A DNA stretch of 64,000 nucleotides, from contig JAKFDE010000031.1 in assembly GCA_036676295.1 (NCBI GenBank), forward strand, positions 1-64,000. Direction: 5' to 3'. Under the pieces are notes generated by a model that saw only the letters and a program-made list of their open reading frames with translations, did not search any database and had not been told where the DNA came from. This DNA comes from UBA4416 sp036676295. GTDB taxonomy: Bacteria; Bacteroidota; Bacteroidia; B-17B0; Aurantibacillaceae. Of this stretch, positions 26,629 through 36,370 are shown one piece after another. How positions within the stretch are numbered: the first letter of the stretch is position 1; every line of letters starts with the position of its first letter. Both the position numbers and the translations under genes were made by a program.

Positions 26629-27651
26629 ATGGCTCTATTTGATTTTTTAACACAAGACATTGCAATTGACTTAGGTACAGCAAATACGATTATCATTCAC
26701 AATGGCAAAGTAGTTGTTGATCAGCCCAGCATTGTTGCTATTGACAGAACAACAGGAAAAGTAATAGCTGTTGGAAAACAAGCGCAAATGATGCATGGTA
26801 AAACTCACGAAAATATTAAAACCATTCGTCCTTTAAGAGATGGAGTTATTGCGGATTTCCAGGCAGCTGAAGAAATGATCAAAGGAATGATCAAAATGAT
26901 CAATACCGGGAATCGCTTTTTCAAACCGTCGTTACGTATGGTAATTTGTATCCCAAGCGGTATTACCGAGGTAGAAAAACGTGCCGTTCGAGATAGTGCT
27001 GAACATGCAGGAGCTAAAGAAGTTTATATGATACACGAACCTATGGCTGCGGCTATTGGTATGGGCATTGATGTGGAAGAACCAATGGGAAATATGATCA
27101 TCGATATTGGTGGTGGTACTTCAGAAATTGCTGTTATTGCTTTAGGCGGGATTGTTTGTGACAAATCTACCCGTATTGCCGGTGATGATTTTAATGCAAA
27201 TATTGAAGAATATATGCGTCGTCAGCACAATATTTTAATTGGTGAGCGTAGTGCAGAGCAAGTTAAAATAGAAGTTGGTGCTGCTATGACAGAAATTGAA
27301 AATCCTCCTGCTGATTATGCAGTACAAGGAAGAGATTTAATGAGCGGTATCCCTAAAGAGGTATTTGTAAGTTATGTAGAAATAGCCCATTGCTTAGATA
27401 AATCAATTTCTAAAATTGAAGAGGCGATTTTAAATGCATTAGAGATGACTCCTCCGGAGTTAGCAGCAGATATATACAGAACCGGGATTTATATGGCCGG
27501 TGGTGGTTCTTTATTAAGAGGTTTAGACAAACGCATCTCTTTAAAAACAAAACTACCGGTTCATGTTTGCGAAGATCCACTAAGAGCTGTTGCTCGCGGT
27601 ACGGGTATTGCACTTGAAAATGTTCAAAAATTCCCATTCTTAATTAAATAA
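26629..27651 (+). CDS. mreB: Rod shape-determining protein MreB
   Basis: The protein has 340 residues of the actin fold. The phosphate 1 loop is IDLGTANTIIIHNGK, phosphate 2 is IDIGGGTSEIAVIALGG, and the adenosine loop includes YMAGGGSLLRGLD. It forms membrane-bound filaments that direct lateral wall growth with MreC, MreD, PBP2 and RodA, all encoded just downstream. A short hairpin follows the gene at 27676-27696, so mreB may be partly uncoupled from the rest. Confidence 0.97.
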   Translation: MALFDFLTQDIAIDLGTANTIIIHNGKVVVDQPSIVAIDRTTGKVIAVGKQAQMMHGKTHENIKTIRPLRDGVIADFQAAEEMIKGMIKMINTGNRFFKPSLRMVICIPSGITEVEKRAVRDSAEHAGAKEVYMIHEPMAAAIGMGIDVEEPMGNMIIDIGGGTSEIAVIALGGIVCDKSTRIAGDDFNANIEEYMRRQHNILIGERSAEQVKIEVGAAMTEIENPPADYAVQGRDLMSGIPKEVFVSYVEIAHCLDKSISKIEEAILNALEMTPPELAADIYRTGIYMAGGGSLLRGLDKRISLKTKLPVHVCEDPLRAVARGTGIALENVQKFPFLIK

Positions 27652-27675
27652 TTTTCAATACTTCTTCTTAGCTTT

Positions 27676-27700
27676 AGTCAGGCCTAGCGTCTGACTTTTT
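27676..27700 (+). terminator. Possible terminator/attenuator after mreB
   Basis: The arms AGTCAG (27676-27681) and CTGACT (27691-27696) extend by two more pairs inside, and a run of five Ts follows. The stem is short, so partial read-through into the barrel gene and mreC is likely. Confidence 0.6.
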
Positions 27701-27725
27701 AATTTACATCTAAAAAAATGAAATC

Positions 27726-28367
27726 ATGAAAAAATTACTTTTTATAAGTTTATTTTCGACTCTTCTCGTTGTAAATAATTTTAAAGCGCAAGATGTTTGT
27801 TTTGACAAAGGAACCTTAGTTGTAACTGCCGGTATTGGATTTCCTGATTTATACCGCGCCTCCCTGAGAACATATTATAGCGGATATGTCGCAAGAAGTG
27901 TAACCGGACTCGGTCCAATCATTTTAAAAGGCGATTATGGTATTGTAAAATTTAAATGGGGGCATTCTGTAGGAGCAGGAATGGTATTAGGTTTTAATAC
28001 AACCAAAGCATCATTTACATATGAAGACTGGAAGTGGAATAATAACAGTGGATATACTTATAGCGATTACACACAAACTGACAGATATACTACCATTACA
28101 ATAGGTGCAAGAGGTACTTACCATTTTTTTACAAAAGAAAAAATTGATTGCTATGCAAGCATTGGTTTAGGATTCAATATCAATACTCATGATCAAACAA
28201 CAACTGACCCTGATGGTGTTAAATATAAAGTTAATCAGCGTAAAGGCTTATATGAAGCAGGAACTGTAGGTATAAGATATTTCTTCACCAAAAACTTTGG
28301 TGTTTATTCTGAATTAGGTTGGGATAACTCAACACCTATACAAGCAGGATTAAGTTTAAAATTTTAA
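27726..28367 (+). CDS. Outer-membrane beta-barrel-like protein within the mre cluster
   Basis: The protein has 213 residues and a signal peptide (MKKLLFISLFSTLLVVNNFKAQ). The rest alternates beta strands with aromatic ends (TTITIGARGTYHFF, CYASIGLGFNI, GTVGIRYFFTKNFGVYSELGW), and the last residues QAGLSLKF end on Phe as in outer-membrane barrels. About eight strands can be counted. It sits between mreB (74 bases) and mreC (20 bases), a place where those genes normally adjoin. Function is unknown; it may share regulation with the elongation machinery or be a chance insertion. Confidence 0.82.
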   Translation: MKKLLFISLFSTLLVVNNFKAQDVCFDKGTLVVTAGIGFPDLYRASLRTYYSGYVARSVTGLGPIILKGDYGIVKFKWGHSVGAGMVLGFNTTKASFTYEDWKWNNNSGYTYSDYTQTDRYTTITIGARGTYHFFTKEKIDCYASIGLGFNINTHDQTTTDPDGVKYKVNQRKGLYEAGTVGIRYFFTKNFGVYSELGWDNSTPIQAGLSLKF

Positions 28368-28387
28368 TTCTTTAACCTAAACCATAC

Positions 28388-29227
28388 ATGAAAAACCTTT
28401 TAAACTTCATATACAAACACAATTTCTTTTTTGTGTTTTTGTTATTGGAAGTTATTTGTTTTATCATGATGGTAAAAAATAATGGCTATCAAGGTTCCAG
28501 CCTGCTTAATTCATCAAACGCGGTTAGTTCCAAAATATACAAAGCCAAATCAAACGCTACCGAATATTTATTATTGCAAGAAGAAAATGAACGTTTAGCT
28601 AAGGAAAATGTTTATTTATTAAATCATATCAAACTGGGATATGCTGTTATCCCTTTAAAGATTTACAAAAAAAACGATACACTCTATAAACAAGTATATG
28701 AGTTTATTAGCGGCAAAGTCATCAATAATAGTGTTAATAAACGAAACAATTATTTAACCCTTAATATAGGTGCTCAACAAGGTGTCACACAAGACATGGC
28801 AGTGATCAACAGCAACGGTATTGTTGGTATTGTAAAAGATGTATCAGAAAATTTTTCATCGGTCATGTCTATCCTTCATAAAGATGTAAGAGTAAACTGT
28901 CAATTAAAAAAAGACGGCACTTATGGTCCTTTGATTTGGGATGGTAGTGATTATCGGTTTTCTAATTTAACTGACATTCCTACACATGCCAAAATGAAAA
29001 AAGGTGATACAGTAATAACAAGTTCCTTGTCGGGTATTTTTCCGGAAGGCATTATCGTTGGATTTGTTGATAGTTTTGAGAAAAGACAAAATGAGTCATT
29101 CTACACTGTTAAAGTACGTTTAAGTGCTGATTTTAAAAAGATCAACCATATTTCAGTCATTAAAAACAATTACAAAACAGAACAAGATAGTTTAGAACGT
29201 AAATCTCAGATACAAAGTGATAAGTGA
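28388..29227 (+). CDS. mreC: Rod shape-determining protein MreC
   Basis: The protein has 279 residues. One N-terminal membrane helix (FFFVFLLLEVICFIMMV) is followed by a coiled coil (EYLLLQEENERLAKENVYLLNHI) and the two beta-barrel subdomains with NYLTLNIGAQQGV and DMAVINSNGIVGIV. MreC acts in the periplasm, bridging PBP2 to the elongation complex. Its end overlaps the mreD start by 11 bases. Confidence 0.95.
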   Translation: MKNLLNFIYKHNFFFVFLLLEVICFIMMVKNNGYQGSSLLNSSNAVSSKIYKAKSNATEYLLLQEENERLAKENVYLLNHIKLGYAVIPLKIYKKNDTLYKQVYEFISGKVINNSVNKRNNYLTLNIGAQQGVTQDMAVINSNGIVGIVKDVSENFSSVMSILHKDVRVNCQLKKDGTYGPLIWDGSDYRFSNLTDIPTHAKMKKGDTVITSSLSGIFPEGIIVGFVDSFEKRQNESFYTVKVRLSADFKKINHISVIKNNYKTEQDSLERKSQIQSDK

Positions 29228-29735
29228 AATAATTAAAAATAGCTTGCGTTTTATTGCATTAATTCTTTTTCAAGTTTTAATCGTTCAAAATATTCATTTG
29301 GGCTCATACATTATTTTATTCCCATACATATTATTTATTTTATTACTTCCTTTTGAAACTAATAAATTATTAGTGTTAGCAATGGCTTTTTTTACCGGAC
29401 TAACAATAGATATGTTCTATGACTCTGCCGGTATTCACGCGGCAACCTGTGTGTTAATTGGTTTTGTAAGATATTACCTTCTAAAACTTCTCTCGCCACG
29501 AGATGGTTATGAGGTAGGTCAAACGCCAACGATCAGTTCTATGGGAGCTGTTTGGTTTATTTCTTATACAGCCACTATCATTTTCATTCATCACTTATGC
29601 TTTTTTTATTTGGAGATCTTTCGATTTTCTGAATTCTTTACCACTCTTTTGAGAGTGTTTTTAAGTACCATTGGCACTTTTAGCTTGGTGTATATCATCC
29701 AGTTTTTATTTCACGGAGAAGGAAAAAATAAATAA
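29217..29735 (+). CDS. mreD: Rod shape-determining protein MreD (GTG start)
   Basis: The protein has 172 residues and about five hydrophobic helices, the normal MreD layout. FFTGLTIDMFYDSAGIHAAT carries the conserved G-x-x-x-D motif. The start is GTG at 29217, inside the mreC reading frame end. It shares one base with the mrdA start (TAATG). It is an inner-membrane partner of MreC. Confidence 0.92.
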   Translation: MISEIIKNSLRFIALILFQVLIVQNIHLGSYIILFPYILFILLLPFETNKLLVLAMAFFTGLTIDMFYDSAGIHAATCVLIGFVRYYLLKLLSPRDGYEVGQTPTISSMGAVWFISYTATIIFIHHLCFFYLEIFRFSEFFTTLLRVFLSTIGTFSLVYIIQFLFHGEGKNK

Positions 29736-31594
29736 TGAAGAACAATTCACATTTAGCCGAAAGAAAATACATCGTAAGTGGCTTCTTCATTGTGGTAGCT
29801 TTGATCTACATTATTCGTTTATTTTACATTCAGATTATAGACGAAAAATATAAAAAGTACGCTGAAAACAATGCCTTCCGCTACAGAACAGAATACCCTG
29901 TAAGAGGTTATATTTATGACCGAAACGGAAAGTTATTAGTTCAAAATGCATTGTCTTACGATTTATTGGTTACACCAAAAATGGTTAAGAACTGCGATAC
30001 TGTTTCGCTTTGCGAAGTATTGGATATTACAAGAGCAGAGTTTTTAAAACGTATTAAAAAAGCTTGCCAGGCGCCGAATTCACCTCGAAAAGAAAGTATT
30101 TTTGAAAAACAATTATCAGCAAAAGTGTATGCAGCCTTACAAGAAAAGCTATACCGTTTCAAAGGTTTTGACGTGCAGGCCAGAACCGTTAGAAAGTACC
30201 CAAGGCCAATTGCTGCACATTTATTAGGTTATATTGGTGAGGTTAGTAAAGAAAAGGCTGCAAAAGATCCTTATTACAAAGAAGGTGATTATGTTGGTGT
30301 GAGTGGTATAGAACGATCCTATGAAGAAGAATTACGTGGAAAAAAAGGGACTCAAATTGTAATGGTGGACGTGCATAACAAAACCAAAGGGCGTTATATG
30401 GATGGCTTATACGACACTTTAGCCATTCCCGGAAAGGCCTTATTTAGTAGTATTGATATGGATCTGCAAGAATATGGCGAAAAATTACTTCATGGCAAAA
30501 AAGGCTCTATTGTTGCCATCGAGCCGTCTACCGGCGAAATTTTATGTCTGATCTCAAGCCCGGGATATGATCCTAATCTATTGGTGGGTGGTAAAGAACG
30601 TTCAAAAAATTTCACCAAATTATATTATGACACGATAAACATGCCATTATTCAACAGAGCACTTACGGCAATGTATCCTCCTGGCTCTACCTTTAAATTG
30701 ATCGATGCCTTAATTGCCCAAAATGATGGTGTAATTGATCGTTCCACTGTATTTCCTTGTCATGGCGGTTATCCGCCAATGGGTGGTCATCCAAAATGTC
30801 ACCCTCATGCATCAACTGATTTGCCAGGCTCTATTGCTACGTCCTGCAACTCTTATTATAGCTATGTTTTTACCAGAATTGTTGATCAAAAAAAATATCC
30901 AAACTTTGTAGATGGTTATAATCATTGGAGGGATAATGTAAGATCTTTTGGTCCGGGAACTAAATTAGGCACTGATCTACCTTATGACAAACCCGGTAAT
31001 GTTCCTTCTGTTGAATATTATAATAAAGTGTTTGGCAAAAATCACTGGCGCAGCAATACTGTTGTTTCTTTAGGTATTGGGCAAGCCGAATTATTATTAG
31101 TACCCTTACAAATGGCAAATGTTGTATCCATAGTAGCCAACAGAGGTTTCTATTATATTCCGCATTGTATCAAAGGTGTTGGTGTAGAAAAACATTTAGA
31201 TAAAAAATTTCAAGAAAAACATTATGTCTCAGTTCAAAATCAGACCGCTTACTTGAACGTGATCGATGGTATGCAAAAATGTTTTGATGCCGGCACAGCA
31301 ACAGCTTCTAAAATACCGGGGATTGTAGCTTGCGGTAAAACAGGAACTGCTGAAAATCCTCACGGAAAAGATCATGCTGTATTTTTAGCTTTTGCTCCTC
31401 GAGACAACCCGAAAATTGCCATGGTTTGCTTTATTGAAAATGCAGGATTTGGAGGTACATGGTCGGCGCCCATTGTAAGTTTAATGATAGAAAAATATCT
31501 GACCGGAAAAATAACCCGTCCTGAAATGGAAAAACGAATGATGGAAGCAGATTTAATTGGTGGTAAAAATTTATTAGGAAAAGCTCATCATTAA
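29735..31594 (+). CDS. mrdA: Penicillin-binding protein 2
   Basis: The protein has 619 residues. It has an N-terminal membrane anchor (VSGFFIVVALIYIIRLFYIQ), a dimerisation domain starting RTEYPVRGYIYDRNGKLL, and the transpeptidase domain. The catalytic motifs are S318-T-F-K321 (PPGSTFK), SCN, and KTGTAE near the C-terminus. It cross-links wall peptides during elongation in the periplasm. Its start overlaps mreD and its end overlaps rodA, each by one base, indicating tight coupling. Confidence 0.96.
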   Translation: MKNNSHLAERKYIVSGFFIVVALIYIIRLFYIQIIDEKYKKYAENNAFRYRTEYPVRGYIYDRNGKLLVQNALSYDLLVTPKMVKNCDTVSLCEVLDITRAEFLKRIKKACQAPNSPRKESIFEKQLSAKVYAALQEKLYRFKGFDVQARTVRKYPRPIAAHLLGYIGEVSKEKAAKDPYYKEGDYVGVSGIERSYEEELRGKKGTQIVMVDVHNKTKGRYMDGLYDTLAIPGKALFSSIDMDLQEYGEKLLHGKKGSIVAIEPSTGEILCLISSPGYDPNLLVGGKERSKNFTKLYYDTINMPLFNRALTAMYPPGSTFKLIDALIAQNDGVIDRSTVFPCHGGYPPMGGHPKCHPHASTDLPGSIATSCNSYYSYVFTRIVDQKKYPNFVDGYNHWRDNVRSFGPGTKLGTDLPYDKPGNVPSVEYYNKVFGKNHWRSNTVVSLGIGQAELLLVPLQMANVVSIVANRGFYYIPHCIKGVGVEKHLDKKFQEKHYVSVQNQTAYLNVIDGMQKCFDAGTATASKIPGIVACGKTGTAENPHGKDHAVFLAFAPRDNPKIAMVCFIENAGFGGTWSAPIVSLMIEKYLTGKITRPEMEKRMMEADLIGGKNLLGKAHH

Positions 31595-32898
31595 TGAGAA
31601 AAAGCGAACATAGTTTATTTTATGGTGTAGACAGAGCTACTGTTATTATTTATGCCCTATTGGTTTTAATGGGTTGGCTAAATATTTATGCAGCTGTATA
31701 TAATGAAGAACACCAAAACATTTTTGATACAACTCAAAAATATGGTAAACAATTAATTTGGATAAGTGGCGCGATCTTTTTAGCTATTTTGATTTTAATT
31801 ACTGATGCCAATTTCTTTACAGCGTTTGCTTATTTACTTTACGGAACTTTTTTACTGGCGTGTATATTGGTTCCTTTTTTAGGGAGGGAAGTAAAGGGAA
31901 GTCGCTCATGGTTTAGATTTGGGGATTTTGGTATACAACCCGCAGAGTTTATGAAGTTTGCCACCAACCTTGCTTTGGCAAAATTTTTAAGTAACCAAAA
32001 TATTGAAATAGCCAATGCTCGCAAAAGCAGATTTTCTGATCTAATAAAAAATTATAAAAACACAATTATAGCTGCTACCATTTTAGGAATGCCTTTGATC
32101 ATTATTAAATTACTACAAGATGAAACCGGACTAGCTATTGTATTTATTGCGTTTATTATCACGCTTTATCGCGAAGGCTTGTCTATTAATTTTTTGCTAT
32201 TTGGTTTATTCTCGGCATTACTCTTTGTATTATCATTGGTAATGGCTTCAAAAACCTTAATTATTGTTTTAGCGGCTATTGCTGCTTCATCTTTGTTATT
32301 GATCAAGCGTACCCGTAAAAACATCATTATTGTATCAGTTATTTTTGTTACGGCAGCCGGTGTGGTATTGGGAACTAATTATGTTTACAATCATTTGGAA
32401 GATCACCAAAGAGTAAGAATTGATGTATTATTGGGCAGAGGTACTGTTAACTTAAAAAAAGAAGGCTACAATGTTAATCAGGCAAAAATAGCCATTGGTT
32501 CGGGTGGCTTTTTGGGTAAAGGTTATTTAAAAGGGACTCAAACAAAATATGATTTTGTCCCCGAACAAGATACCGATTTCATTTTTTGTACTGTTGGTGA
32601 AGAATGGGGCTTTGTAGGTAGCAGCGTGGTAATTTTATTGGAATTATTTTTAATAATACGGATCATATTTATGGCCGAACGACAGCGGTCTGACTTTGGA
32701 AGAATATATGGTTACGGAGTAGCCTGCGTGCTGTTTTTTCACCTTGCGGTAAATGTTGGCATGACAATTGGGTTAATGCCTGTAATTGGAATTCCTTTAC
32801 CATTTTTTAGTTATGGAGGTTCTTCCTTATGGTCTTTTACGATATTACTTTTTATTTTTATAAAACTTGATGCCAACAGATTGATCATTTTAAGATAA
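31594..32898 (+). CDS. rodA: Rod-shape SEDS glycosyltransferase RodA
   Basis: The protein has 434 residues and about 10 membrane helices. SEDS signatures include GSRSWFRFGDFGIQPAEFMK, the extracellular loop PEQDTDFIFCTVGEEWGF with the catalytic Asp, and PLPFFSYGGSS. RodA polymerises lipid II into glycan strands together with PBP2, encoded immediately upstream with a 1-base overlap. It is the last gene of the mre cluster. Confidence 0.96.
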   Translation: MRKSEHSLFYGVDRATVIIYALLVLMGWLNIYAAVYNEEHQNIFDTTQKYGKQLIWISGAIFLAILILITDANFFTAFAYLLYGTFLLACILVPFLGREVKGSRSWFRFGDFGIQPAEFMKFATNLALAKFLSNQNIEIANARKSRFSDLIKNYKNTIIAATILGMPLIIIKLLQDETGLAIVFIAFIITLYREGLSINFLLFGLFSALLFVLSLVMASKTLIIVLAAIAASSLLLIKRTRKNIIIVSVIFVTAAGVVLGTNYVYNHLEDHQRVRIDVLLGRGTVNLKKEGYNVNQAKIAIGSGGFLGKGYLKGTQTKYDFVPEQDTDFIFCTVGEEWGFVGSSVVILLELFLIIRIIFMAERQRSDFGRIYGYGVACVLFFHLAVNVGMTIGLMPVIGIPLPFFSYGGSSLWSFTILLFIFIKLDANRLIILR

Positions 32899-32957
32899 GC
32901 AATGGACTTACAAACTACACGTCATGGAAATATGATATATAATTTGTAAATTTATTT

Positions 32958-33311
32958 ATGGATAATTTGAAACAGAAGATACAAGACATATTAGCCAAAG
33001 AAAATTACACCTTCAAGCAATTAGCTGATTACCTGAATCTGCCTGAACAGGAATTAGAATCAGGATTAACTAATAAAACTCTTGAATTACGTTATCTGGA
33101 AGAAATTTCAAAAAATCTAAGAGTTCCATTATATAGCTTTTTCAGAGACCCAAATCATACATTAGATTACTCTGAAAAACCCTTTTTTACCAATAAATTA
33201 TGGAAAGAGGACAATGAAGAAAATAACCCGCAAAAATTAATGGAACAAATTGAATTATTAAAACAAGCCTTAGCATACAAGCAAGATGAGCTTGACAAAA
33301 AACTCAAATAG
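32958..33311 (+). CDS. Small helix-turn-helix protein with C-terminal coiled coil
   Basis: The protein has 117 residues. Residues 8-65 resemble a Cro/CI-type helix-turn-helix (YTFKQLADYLNLPEQELESG ... LEEISKNLRVPLYSFF). The C-terminal part (about 90-117) is a charged helix (LMEQIELLKQALAYKQDELD) likely to dimerise. It may be a transcription regulator, but the DNA-recognition helix is not strongly basic. It follows rodA by 59 bases and could be the tail of the mre transcript. Confidence 0.7.
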   Translation: MDNLKQKIQDILAKENYTFKQLADYLNLPEQELESGLTNKTLELRYLEEISKNLRVPLYSFFRDPNHTLDYSEKPFFTNKLWKEDNEENNPQKLMEQIELLKQALAYKQDELDKKLK

Positions 33312-33349
33312 CCCCATTATAGCATAACACAACATTCAATTACAATTGT

Positions 33350-33357
33350 TATATTTG
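33350..33357 (+). promoter_or_regulatory. -7 promoter element of the CNNM/CBS gene
   Basis: TATATTTG matches TAnnTTTG. It ends 15 bases before the ATG at 33373 and lies after an upstream in-frame ATG at 33346, so it argues that 33373 is the true start. Confidence 0.55.
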
Positions 33358-33372
33358 TATATAACATCCATT

Positions 33373-34668
33373 ATGATTTTTGAACTTTTTATCACATTCT
33401 TATTAGTTTTATTGAACGGTTTTTTTGTGGCAGCCGAATTCGCATTAGTAAAAGTAAGAGCTTCCCAAATTGACCTCAAAATTCAAAAAGGTAGCGCACG
33501 CGCCAAAGTTGCCAAACAATTACTTGAAAAATTAGATGCTTATCTTTCTGCTGCGCAATTAGGAATTACATTAGCCAGCTTAGGCTTGGGAGCTTATGGC
33601 GAACACGTGATGAGTAAAATTGTAGCCGGCTTTTTTTACGACATGGGTATTACAGTAAATGAACACGTAATTACTATTCCTATTGCCTTTACTTTAATTA
33701 CATTTTTACACATCACTATTGGCGAACAAGTTCCTAAAATGATCGGTATCAAGTACTCACTTGAAGCAGCCCTATTTGTGGCATGGCCGGTACGTATTTT
33801 TTACTTTGTTTTTACTCCTTTCATCTGGTTATTAAATAAATCCTCAAATTTATTTTTACGAATCATTGGTATTAAACGGGTAGGAGAAGAAGATTTTCAC
33901 TCGGAAGAAGAATTACGATTGATCTTAACTGAAAGTGAAGAAGGTGGTGCTATTAAACCAAGCGAAAATGAATTGATACAAAATGTATTTGATTTTGATG
34001 ACCGTGTGGTGAAACAAATTATGGTGCCTCAAAACCGTGTAATTGCGTTAGATGTTGAACTAGGAAGAGATCAATTAATTAAAAAGGTAATTGACGAAGG
34101 ATACTCTCGTTTACCGGTATACTTAGGAGATATTGATAATGTAATTGGAATTGTCCATTCAAAAGATCTATTAAAAGCAGTAATTGATAATAAATTTAAA
34201 ACAATCAGAGACATTATGCGCCCGGCACACTTTATTCCGGAGAGTATGATGATCAATGATCTCTTGCGCGACTTCCAAAAACTGCACATGCAGATCGCTA
34301 TTGTAACTAACGAGTTTGGTGCAACAGCCGGTATCATTACCATGGAAGATATTATTGAAGAGTTGGTAGGTGAAATTCAGGATGAGCATGATGAGGAAAA
34401 ACCGGATGTGGAAAAGAAAAGTGAAACCGAGTTTATTGTAAATGCCCATTGTAGTATTGGTGATGTGAACACCTCTTTACCTATGGCATTACCCGAAAAT
34501 CAAAAATACGAAACCGTATCGGGTTTAATTAATTTTTTATGGGGACGTATACCCGGCGTAAATGAAAAAAGAGAATACGGCGGCTATGAATTCACCATCC
34601 TACAGCGTAAAAAACAAACTGTAGAGTTTGTGAAACTGAGAGTATTAGAGGCTAGTAAAGTAGAATAA
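33373..34668 (+). CDS. Hemolysin C / CNNM family transporter with CBS pair
   Basis: The protein has 431 residues. The N-terminal DUF21 (CNNM) domain has about four hydrophobic helices (LFITFLLVLLNGFFVAAEFA at the start) and SAAQLGITLASLGLG. A CBS pair follows (MVPQNRVIALD to TMEDIIEELVGE), then a CorC/HlyC transporter-associated domain. Family members act in magnesium/cobalt efflux or related ion handling at the inner membrane, and the hemolysin name is historical. I start at 33373, not the in-frame ATG at 33346, because the membrane domain begins there and a promoter element sits between. Confidence 0.9.
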   Translation: MIFELFITFLLVLLNGFFVAAEFALVKVRASQIDLKIQKGSARAKVAKQLLEKLDAYLSAAQLGITLASLGLGAYGEHVMSKIVAGFFYDMGITVNEHVITIPIAFTLITFLHITIGEQVPKMIGIKYSLEAALFVAWPVRIFYFVFTPFIWLLNKSSNLFLRIIGIKRVGEEDFHSEEELRLILTESEEGGAIKPSENELIQNVFDFDDRVVKQIMVPQNRVIALDVELGRDQLIKKVIDEGYSRLPVYLGDIDNVIGIVHSKDLLKAVIDNKFKTIRDIMRPAHFIPESMMINDLLRDFQKLHMQIAIVTNEFGATAGIITMEDIIEELVGEIQDEHDEEKPDVEKKSETEFIVNAHCSIGDVNTSLPMALPENQKYETVSGLINFLWGRIPGVNEKREYGGYEFTILQRKKQTVEFVKLRVLEASKVE

Positions 34669-34693
34669 ATACTTTATTTAACTTCCCTGCATC

Positions 34694-35971
34694 TTAGTTA
34701 TCCAAATAAATCCGTCCTTGACGCCACATGTCTACAGCTTGGTACCAAGGCATTTTAAGGATCTCGTTTCTTTCTAAATAAAAATCATTGTCGGTAAAAG
34801 GATTGATCACTTTTACAAATGGAAAAATAATGGAGTTGGGATTTCCGGTTTCGCCGTAAGTCCATAACTCTCCATTTTTACGCTTGGTAACTTTGTTGGG
34901 GGCGCCAAACACAATATAGATCATGCCTCTATCAGTTTTCCATCCTTCCTGAAAACTCGAAAATAATTTATTGGCTTCCTGAACTCTGCCATAATATTTT
35001 TTAATTAATTGTTTAGCGCGTTCATTACTTCCCGAAAGCTCTAACCAAAAATTATCAATCGCTATTTTTTTGTCAGGGTTATTCAAACAATTATCAAACT
35101 CTTTTTTAGCCATGATATATCTTGTAGCAAAGATCATCTGTTCCGCATTTTTTATTTTAGGAAAACCGGCTTCATAAACAAAAAAAGTGACACCTTCTTT
35201 TGTATTTTCATTAGTCTTAATATGATAGAATCCTTTATGAGGCAAGGTCAATTCAAATCTATTATCGTTTGAATAAATGCTAAAGGACGAATCGGGCTTA
35301 TAGCTAAAATGAGGCATAGGGTCTGTTGAAAAAGGAGGTAATGCTAATTTAAACTGCGGTTTAAAATAATCTACTAAAAATAATTTTTCGGGATTTCTAT
35401 CAGATCGAACATAAACGACTTCCTGTGGTTTATAGTAAGAATTAAAAAAAACATTGTTACGATAATCGGTAATTAAAAAATTTTGACGAGTATTTTTACT
35501 CGTTTTATCTGCTAACAAACTATGAGCATAGCGCGTTTTTTTATTAACGTCGTATACGTTTACCTCAACATGGTATTTCAAATTCGGCTTTAACTTAAAT
35601 AACAATGTTCCTGATAAGGTTTTAACCATTACATCTGTCTGCCTGTCTTTAATTACTAATGAGGCTGTATCATAAGGCACATCTAAATTATCTTCGGAGC
35701 TGATCTTTAAGAACAATTTTACGTGACTGTAAAAAAAATTGCTGGTATCTGATTTTTTGTAAACCAACACATCATTTGAAATTTCATAAAACAACTGGCT
35801 GATGCTATCATTAATATGATAAATAAGGTACTGTGCATTTAATTCGTTGTTCTCTTTTTTATATAACCTATCATTACTGGTTTGATTTACTTTTTGAGTT
35901 TGGCAACCCATAAAAACAACACAGCTTAAGGTGAAAAAATAAAAGATAAAACGCACCTTCTTCATGTACAT
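34694..35971 (-). CDS. GWxTD domain lipoprotein
   Basis: The protein has 425 residues. The leader ends in a lipobox (VVFMGC, Cys near 23). Most of the chain is beta-rich, and the C-terminal GWxTD domain carries EGWKTDRGMIYIVFGAPN, followed by ELWTYG and LERNEI. GWxTD proteins are widespread in Bacteroidota and unexplained; some are linked to envelope or secretion functions. An alternative ATG lies two codons in (35965). It is last in a leftward set with an HMA lipoprotein (37-base gap) and a NodB-type deacetylase. Confidence 0.88.
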   Translation of the reverse strand: MYMKKVRFIFYFFTLSCVVFMGCQTQKVNQTSNDRLYKKENNELNAQYLIYHINDSISQLFYEISNDVLVYKKSDTSNFFYSHVKLFLKISSEDNLDVPYDTASLVIKDRQTDVMVKTLSGTLLFKLKPNLKYHVEVNVYDVNKKTRYAHSLLADKTSKNTRQNFLITDYRNNVFFNSYYKPQEVVYVRSDRNPEKLFLVDYFKPQFKLALPPFSTDPMPHFSYKPDSSFSIYSNDNRFELTLPHKGFYHIKTNENTKEGVTFFVYEAGFPKIKNAEQMIFATRYIMAKKEFDNCLNNPDKKIAIDNFWLELSGSNERAKQLIKKYYGRVQEANKLFSSFQEGWKTDRGMIYIVFGAPNKVTKRKNGELWTYGETGNPNSIIFPFVKVINPFTDNDFYLERNEILKMPWYQAVDMWRQGRIYLDN

Positions 35972-36008
35972 GAAAGTACAAATAAAAATGGATTAAGTAA
36001 AAGGAATT

Positions 36009-36359
36009 TTATTTCAGATCAAAAGGTCTTCGCTCGTATTGGCAGCATGATTCTAACTTGCCATAGGCATAGTCGTCGCCAAAATAAACATCATTATCAT
36101 AACCTACTTTAGCAATAGATTGTTGTATCTCATCCAATGTTACTTTTGTGCTATCAAACTTAACAGTCATTAATTTAGATTCTATATTCCAATCTTTTTC
36201 TTTAATACCATCAGTAGTTAAAGAACCTTCAATGGTTTTTTTACACATTTCGCAGTTACCCCATACTTTAAACGTAGCAGTTTTTTCGGGTGTGGAGGTC
36301 GTTTTACAAGAAAATAATCCTAAAATTGAGATGAAGATAATGTAGAAGAGAGATTTCAT
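36009..36359 (-). CDS. Heavy-metal-associated (HMA) domain lipoprotein
   Basis: The protein has 116 residues. A short leader ends in LGLFSC (lipidated Cys18). The HMA fold follows: FKVWGNCEMCKKTIEG with the metal pair C36/C39, and later DEIQQSIAKVGYDND. HMA domains bind copper or similar soft metals. An extra Cys pair near the end (SCCQYE) is odd and could add metal ligands. No metal pump is adjacent. Confidence 0.85.
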   Translation of the reverse strand: MKSLFYIIFISILGLFSCKTTSTPEKTATFKVWGNCEMCKKTIEGSLTTDGIKEKDWNIESKLMTVKFDSTKVTLDEIQQSIAKVGYDNDVYFGDDYAYGKLESCCQYERRPFDLK

Positions 36360-36370
36360 TTTATAATACG

